Below are positions 6,363-8,734 of a stretch of DNA of 8,734 nt, piece by piece (positions within the stretch are counted from its first letter, which is position 1; every line of letters starts with the position of its first letter). The notes beneath the pieces are model-generated. The model saw nothing but the letters and a program-made list of their open reading frames with translations, made no database searches and had not been told where the DNA came from. Source of the DNA: an uncultured Clostridia bacterium (lineage in GTDB: Bacteria > Bacillota_A > Clostridia > Christensenellales > Aristaeellaceae); contig CAMJTZ010000075.1 in the NCBI GenBank assembly GCA_946408865.1, forward strand, positions 1-8,734, given 5' to 3'. The position numbers and the translations under genes are program-made.

Positions 6363-6389
6363 TGTATCGGATGAAAATTCATCTGTCAA
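6361..6389 (-). promoter_or_regulatory. promoter of the flavodoxin operon
   Basis: On the minus strand TTGACA (6384-6389, perfect) and TACAAT (6361-6366, 5 of 6) are separated by exactly 17 bp. Transcription would start near 6354, about 60 nt before the flavodoxin start codon. This is the only convincing promoter for the four-gene operon. Confidence 0.85.
6370..6383. promoter_or_regulatory. short dyad between -35 and -10 of the flavodoxin promoter
   Basis: GATGAA and TTCATC are a 6-bp inverted repeat with a 2-nt centre. It fills most of the spacer of the flavodoxin promoter and sits at the expected hxlR transcription start, so it is a second candidate operator. Confidence 0.5.
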
Positions 6390-6441
6390 TGAGTGAAATA
6401 ATCCGGTGCAGGGAAGAAAAAACGGAGCGGAGTGAAGAAAC

Positions 6442-6777
6442 ATGTCACAGCATCAGAATTGTCCATGTACGGCGCAATGCGCGCTGCAATCAGCGCTGGA
6501 AAGCATCGGGGGCAAATGGAAACTGCCCGTTCTCTGTTCGCTGGCCGCCAACGGTGCCAGCCGGTACAACGAGCTGCTGCACAACGTCCAGGGTATTTCC
6601 AATACCATGCTGTCCCAGACGCTGAAGGAGCTGGAACGGGATCGGCTGGTGCTGCGGAAAGAATATCTGGAGGTGCCGGTGCGGGTGGAATATGAATTAT
6701 CGGAGCGGGCAAAAAAGCTGCAGCCCATCCTGGTGCAGCTGATCCAGTGGAGAATGGAAAAAGAGGCGGACGGCTGA
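6442..6777 (+). CDS. HxlR-family transcriptional regulator with N-terminal cysteine cluster
   Basis: This 111-residue cytoplasmic DNA-binding protein is a winged-helix regulator of the HxlR family, whose members (for example B. subtilis YodB, CatR and HypR) sense quinones, diamide or hypochlorite through a cysteine near the N terminus and control nitroreductases or azoreductases. The G-G-K-W-K motif is at residues 23-27. The recognition-helix region (I-S-N-T-M-L-S-Q-T-L-K-E-L) is at 52-64. The wing (V-P-V-R-V-E-Y-E-L-S) is at 78-87. Three cysteines, C7, C9 and C13, crowd the N terminus, with C32 further on; C7 is placed like the YodB sensor cysteine. A GGAG RBS lies 9 nt before the ATG. It is divergent from the flavodoxin operon and shares its promoter region, so it very probably controls that operon and itself. 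Confidence 0.9.
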   Translation: MSQHQNCPCTAQCALQSALESIGGKWKLPVLCSLAANGASRYNELLHNVQGISNTMLSQTLKELERDRLVLRKEYLEVPVRVEYELSERAKKLQPILVQLIQWRMEKEADG

Positions 6778-6901
6778 AAAGACGCAACCTCCTTTGTGTT
6801 TTGCCTGCTTCCGAATCCCCAAAAAGCAGCAGAAGATAAACAGAAGGAAAAGGGACGACAGAGAGAAAAATATTATTGTAAAGATTTTTTCTGACAGCTA
6901 T

Positions 6902-6940
6902 CCCGGTGCTCCGGCGGAAACCGCGGAGCTGCGACCCGGG
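6902..6940 (+). promoter_or_regulatory. GC-rich hairpin in the protease gene leader
   Basis: GCTCC (6908-6912) pairs with GGAGC (6925-6929). After a one-base bulge, GCGG (6914-6917) pairs with CCGC (6921-6924) around an AAA loop. CCCGG (6902-6906) can pair with CCGGG (6936-6940) as an outer stem. It ends only a few bases before the GGGGAGAGGAG ribosome binding region, so it could affect translation start or mRNA stability. No U-tract follows, so it is not a normal terminator. Confidence 0.5.
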
Positions 6941-6948
6941 GAGAGGAG

Positions 6949-8734
6949 ATGCACGGCATCATGAAAGCAAATCCTGAGAAGAGAAACCGGAAATTCCTGC
7001 TGGTTCTGGGCACCATGGCGGCGGCTCTGGGAGTGTTTTTTGCGGGCCTCTGTGGAGCGGCGGCGGAGGAAACGGTCGCAGCGTCCGGAAATGAGGAGGC
7101 GGAATGGACCGTACTGATTTATGTGTGCGGTTCCGATCTGGAATCCCAGTACAGTTTCGCTACCGGGAATCTGCAGGAGATCGCAGGGGTGCACGAACCG
7201 GAAAACAGGATCGGGAGTATTCTTCCCGACGTGAGAGATCTTTCCGATCTGCAGGTTAAACTGCCGGGGAAAGTCCACATTCTGCTGGAAACAGGCGGAG
7301 CCTCCGAGTGGCACGCGGAGCAGCTGGGAATAGAGATCCGGAACGACTGCCTGCAGGACTGGGAGTATATTCCGGGAAAAGGCACCGAAAACGGTGAATT
7401 CCGGATGCTTCAGGATAAACCGCTGGCCAGCATGGCTGAAGCCGGGACCCTGGCAGAGTTTATTTCCTGGGGAAAGGAGACCTGCCCGGCAAAGAAATAC
7501 GCGCTGATTCTCTGGGATCATGGTGGCGGAAGCAAAACGGGCCTGTTTATCGATGAACTTTTTTCCGGGGATTTTATGGCCCTGGATGAACTGAAGGAGG
7601 CTCTGGCGGCCGGAGGCGTTCATTTTGAGGCGATTGTTTTTGATGCCTGCATGATGGCCAATATTGAAACCGCATGCGCGGTTCAGGAATACGCCTCCTG
7701 GATGATCGCATCCCAGGAGACGGTGCCCGCAAAGGGAACTGCCATCGGGGACTGGCTGCAGGAACTGCTCTATGTTACGGATGCCGACGGGCGGACGCTG
7801 GGCCGATGGATATGCGACATGACACAGATTAAATTCGCCAATGAAGAGGACGAGCAGTCCAGGGAGATGATGACCTGGTCGGTAATCAATCTTTCAAAAA
7901 CAGAACGGCTGGCTAAGAATTTCGACAAGTTTTTTGCCGGAATGAATGAATTTTACGTGAAGTATCCGCTTCTTCTTTCAAACTTTGTCCGCAGCGTCTT
8001 CCATACGGAACAGTACGGAAACGGATCAGAGAACATGATGGACCTGGCAGGAATTCTGTATGAGCAGTCTCTCCGGAGCGTGGCGGACGAGTCCCTGCAA
8101 TGGGAAATGCAGGATGCCCTGGCGGAAACGGTGGATTACTGCCTGCGGGGAGCTGGAAAACCGGCAGCCAGGGGAATCTCCTTCTGCTATGCAACGAATT
8201 TTACGCTTCCTGAGCTGGATATATACGCAAGGAACTGTCCGAGCCCCAACTATCTTGCGCTGCTGGATGCCATCAGCCCATGGACCGCGCCGGACGAAGT
8301 TTATCAGCAGGTGGAAAGACTGCCGGAGATGGCAGACCTGCCGGGAAGTACCATTACGATTCACAAGACGGTATGGGAAGACGGGATACCGGCATTTTCG
8401 GTGGAAGATGCAAACAATTACCTGGGAGCGGTTACCTGCAATCTGTACAAAACGGATGAGGCAACCGACCAGATGATCAGCCTCGGCGTGGTGCCCGCCC
8501 TTTACGAGACAGAAAGCGGGATTTACCACTGGCATACAAATGGATACTGGGCATCGATTGACGGGAATCTGTGCCATCTGGAGATGCTGACCATTCCCCT
8601 GAACGGAAACTACGACATCCTGTTCAATATTCCGATTTCTGTGGATGCCAGAAGATGGAACATGCGGAGCGGATACCGCTGGAAAAAGGACATCTTCGAA
8701 GTCTACGGCCTGTGGCAGGGATTCAACGCGGATA
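6949..8734 (+). CDS. secreted clostripain-family (C11) cysteine protease, partial at the window edge
   Basis: At least 595 residues are present with no stop before the window ends, so the 3' end is missing. C11 peptidases such as clostripain cleave after arginine or lysine. Residues 1-39 look like a signal peptide: basic K-R-N-R-K, a hydrophobic core, and likely cleavage after A-A-A before E-E, so the protein is probably exported; the core has no good lipobox. The catalytic domain begins near W53 with the family motif I-Y-V-C-G-S-D-L-E-S. The catalytic histidine is H191 in L-W-D-H-G-G-G, and the catalytic cysteine is C234 in F-D-A-C-M-M-A. The rest is long for the peptidase domain alone and probably holds a C-terminal domain I do not recognise. 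Two starts are possible: ATG 6949 (GGAG 5 nt upstream) and ATG 6961 (AGGAG 12 nt upstream); both leave the signal peptide intact. It is preceded by a 170-nt gap with no convincing promoter. Confidence 0.9.
   Translation, partial: MHGIMKANPEKRNRKFLLVLGTMAAALGVFFAGLCGAAAEETVAASGNEEAEWTVLIYVCGSDLESQYSFATGNLQEIAGVHEPENRIGSILPDVRDLSDLQVKLPGKVHILLETGGASEWHAEQLGIEIRNDCLQDWEYIPGKGTENGEFRMLQDKPLASMAEAGTLAEFISWGKETCPAKKYALILWDHGGGSKTGLFIDELFSGDFMALDELKEALAAGGVHFEAIVFDACMMANIETACAVQEYASWMIASQETVPAKGTAIGDWLQELLYVTDADGRTLGRWICDMTQIKFANEEDEQSREMMTWSVINLSKTERLAKNFDKFFAGMNEFYVKYPLLLSNFVRSVFHTEQYGNGSENMMDLAGILYEQSLRSVADESLQWEMQDALAETVDYCLRGAGKPAARGISFCYATNFTLPELDIYARNCPSPNYLALLDAISPWTAPDEVYQQVERLPEMADLPGSTITIHKTVWEDGIPAFSVEDANNYLGAVTCNLYKTDEATDQMISLGVVPALYETESGIYHWHTNGYWASIDGNLCHLEMLTIPLNGNYDILFNIPISVDARRWNMRSGYRWKKDIFEVYGLWQGFNAD

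Noticed and set aside
6778..6948. Gap between the hxlR-type gene and the protease gene examined for a terminator, promoter or small gene
   Set aside because: A TTGTAA near 6875 with a poor -10 is too weak to call, no U-tailed hairpin follows the hxlR stop, and there is no small open frame with an RBS. Only the leader hairpin was kept.
6898..7623. Minus-strand open frame of 241 codons, and similar ones at 7913-8577
   Set aside because: They are shadows of the protease gene, whose plus-strand frame has the catalytic His and Cys motifs and no stop to the window end.

Overview
The window looks like a chromosomal segment of an anaerobic, probably gut- or rumen-dwelling member of the Bacillota (Clostridia). 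This is inference from the gene content: an intracellular GH43 glycosidase, a broken GH78 glycosidase, an exported clostripain-type (C11) protease, and a flavodoxin/nitroreductase redox operon. Strong AGGAGG-type ribosome binding sites and clear sigma-A-like promoters (TTGACA/TACAAT) in fairly GC-rich DNA fit the same view. No tRNA, rRNA, insertion sequence or CRISPR array was seen.

Left part (1-1366): a ribokinase-like PfkB sugar kinase lies on the minus strand. Divergent to it, on the plus strand, is what appears to be a decayed alpha-L-rhamnosidase (GH78). Its promoter, RBS and first ~40 codons survive, then the sequence jumps out of frame to the last ~34 codons of a typical GH78 C terminus. 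The promoter in front of it has a 19-bp spacer containing a dyad, the hallmark of MerR-family control.

Middle-left (1530-4301): on the minus strand, a canonical promoter drives an intracellular GH43 glycosidase with a C-terminal beta-sandwich domain. It is followed 70 bp later by an uncharacterised secreted protein. Part of that protein's signal peptide is encoded by a 12-bp tandem repeat.

Middle-right (4394-6777): a tight four-gene minus-strand operon encodes flavodoxin, a TM1586-like nitroreductase, a DtxR-family metal sensor and a small DUF1858 redox-disulfide protein. The divergent gene encodes an HxlR-family regulator with a cysteine cluster near its N terminus. The two promoters face each other with overlapping -10 boxes and are covered by two inverted repeats, so one regulator could control both. 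This redox/metal cassette with two regulators of different families is the most interesting unit in the window.

Right end (6949-8734): a secreted clostripain-family cysteine protease, cut by the window edge, preceded by a strong GC-rich hairpin just upstream of its RBS.

Functionally, the left half fits breakdown of plant-polysaccharide oligosaccharides and sugar phosphorylation, with one glycosidase lost. The central operon fits flavin-dependent detoxification or redox stress coupled to metal sensing. The right end is extracellular proteolysis.
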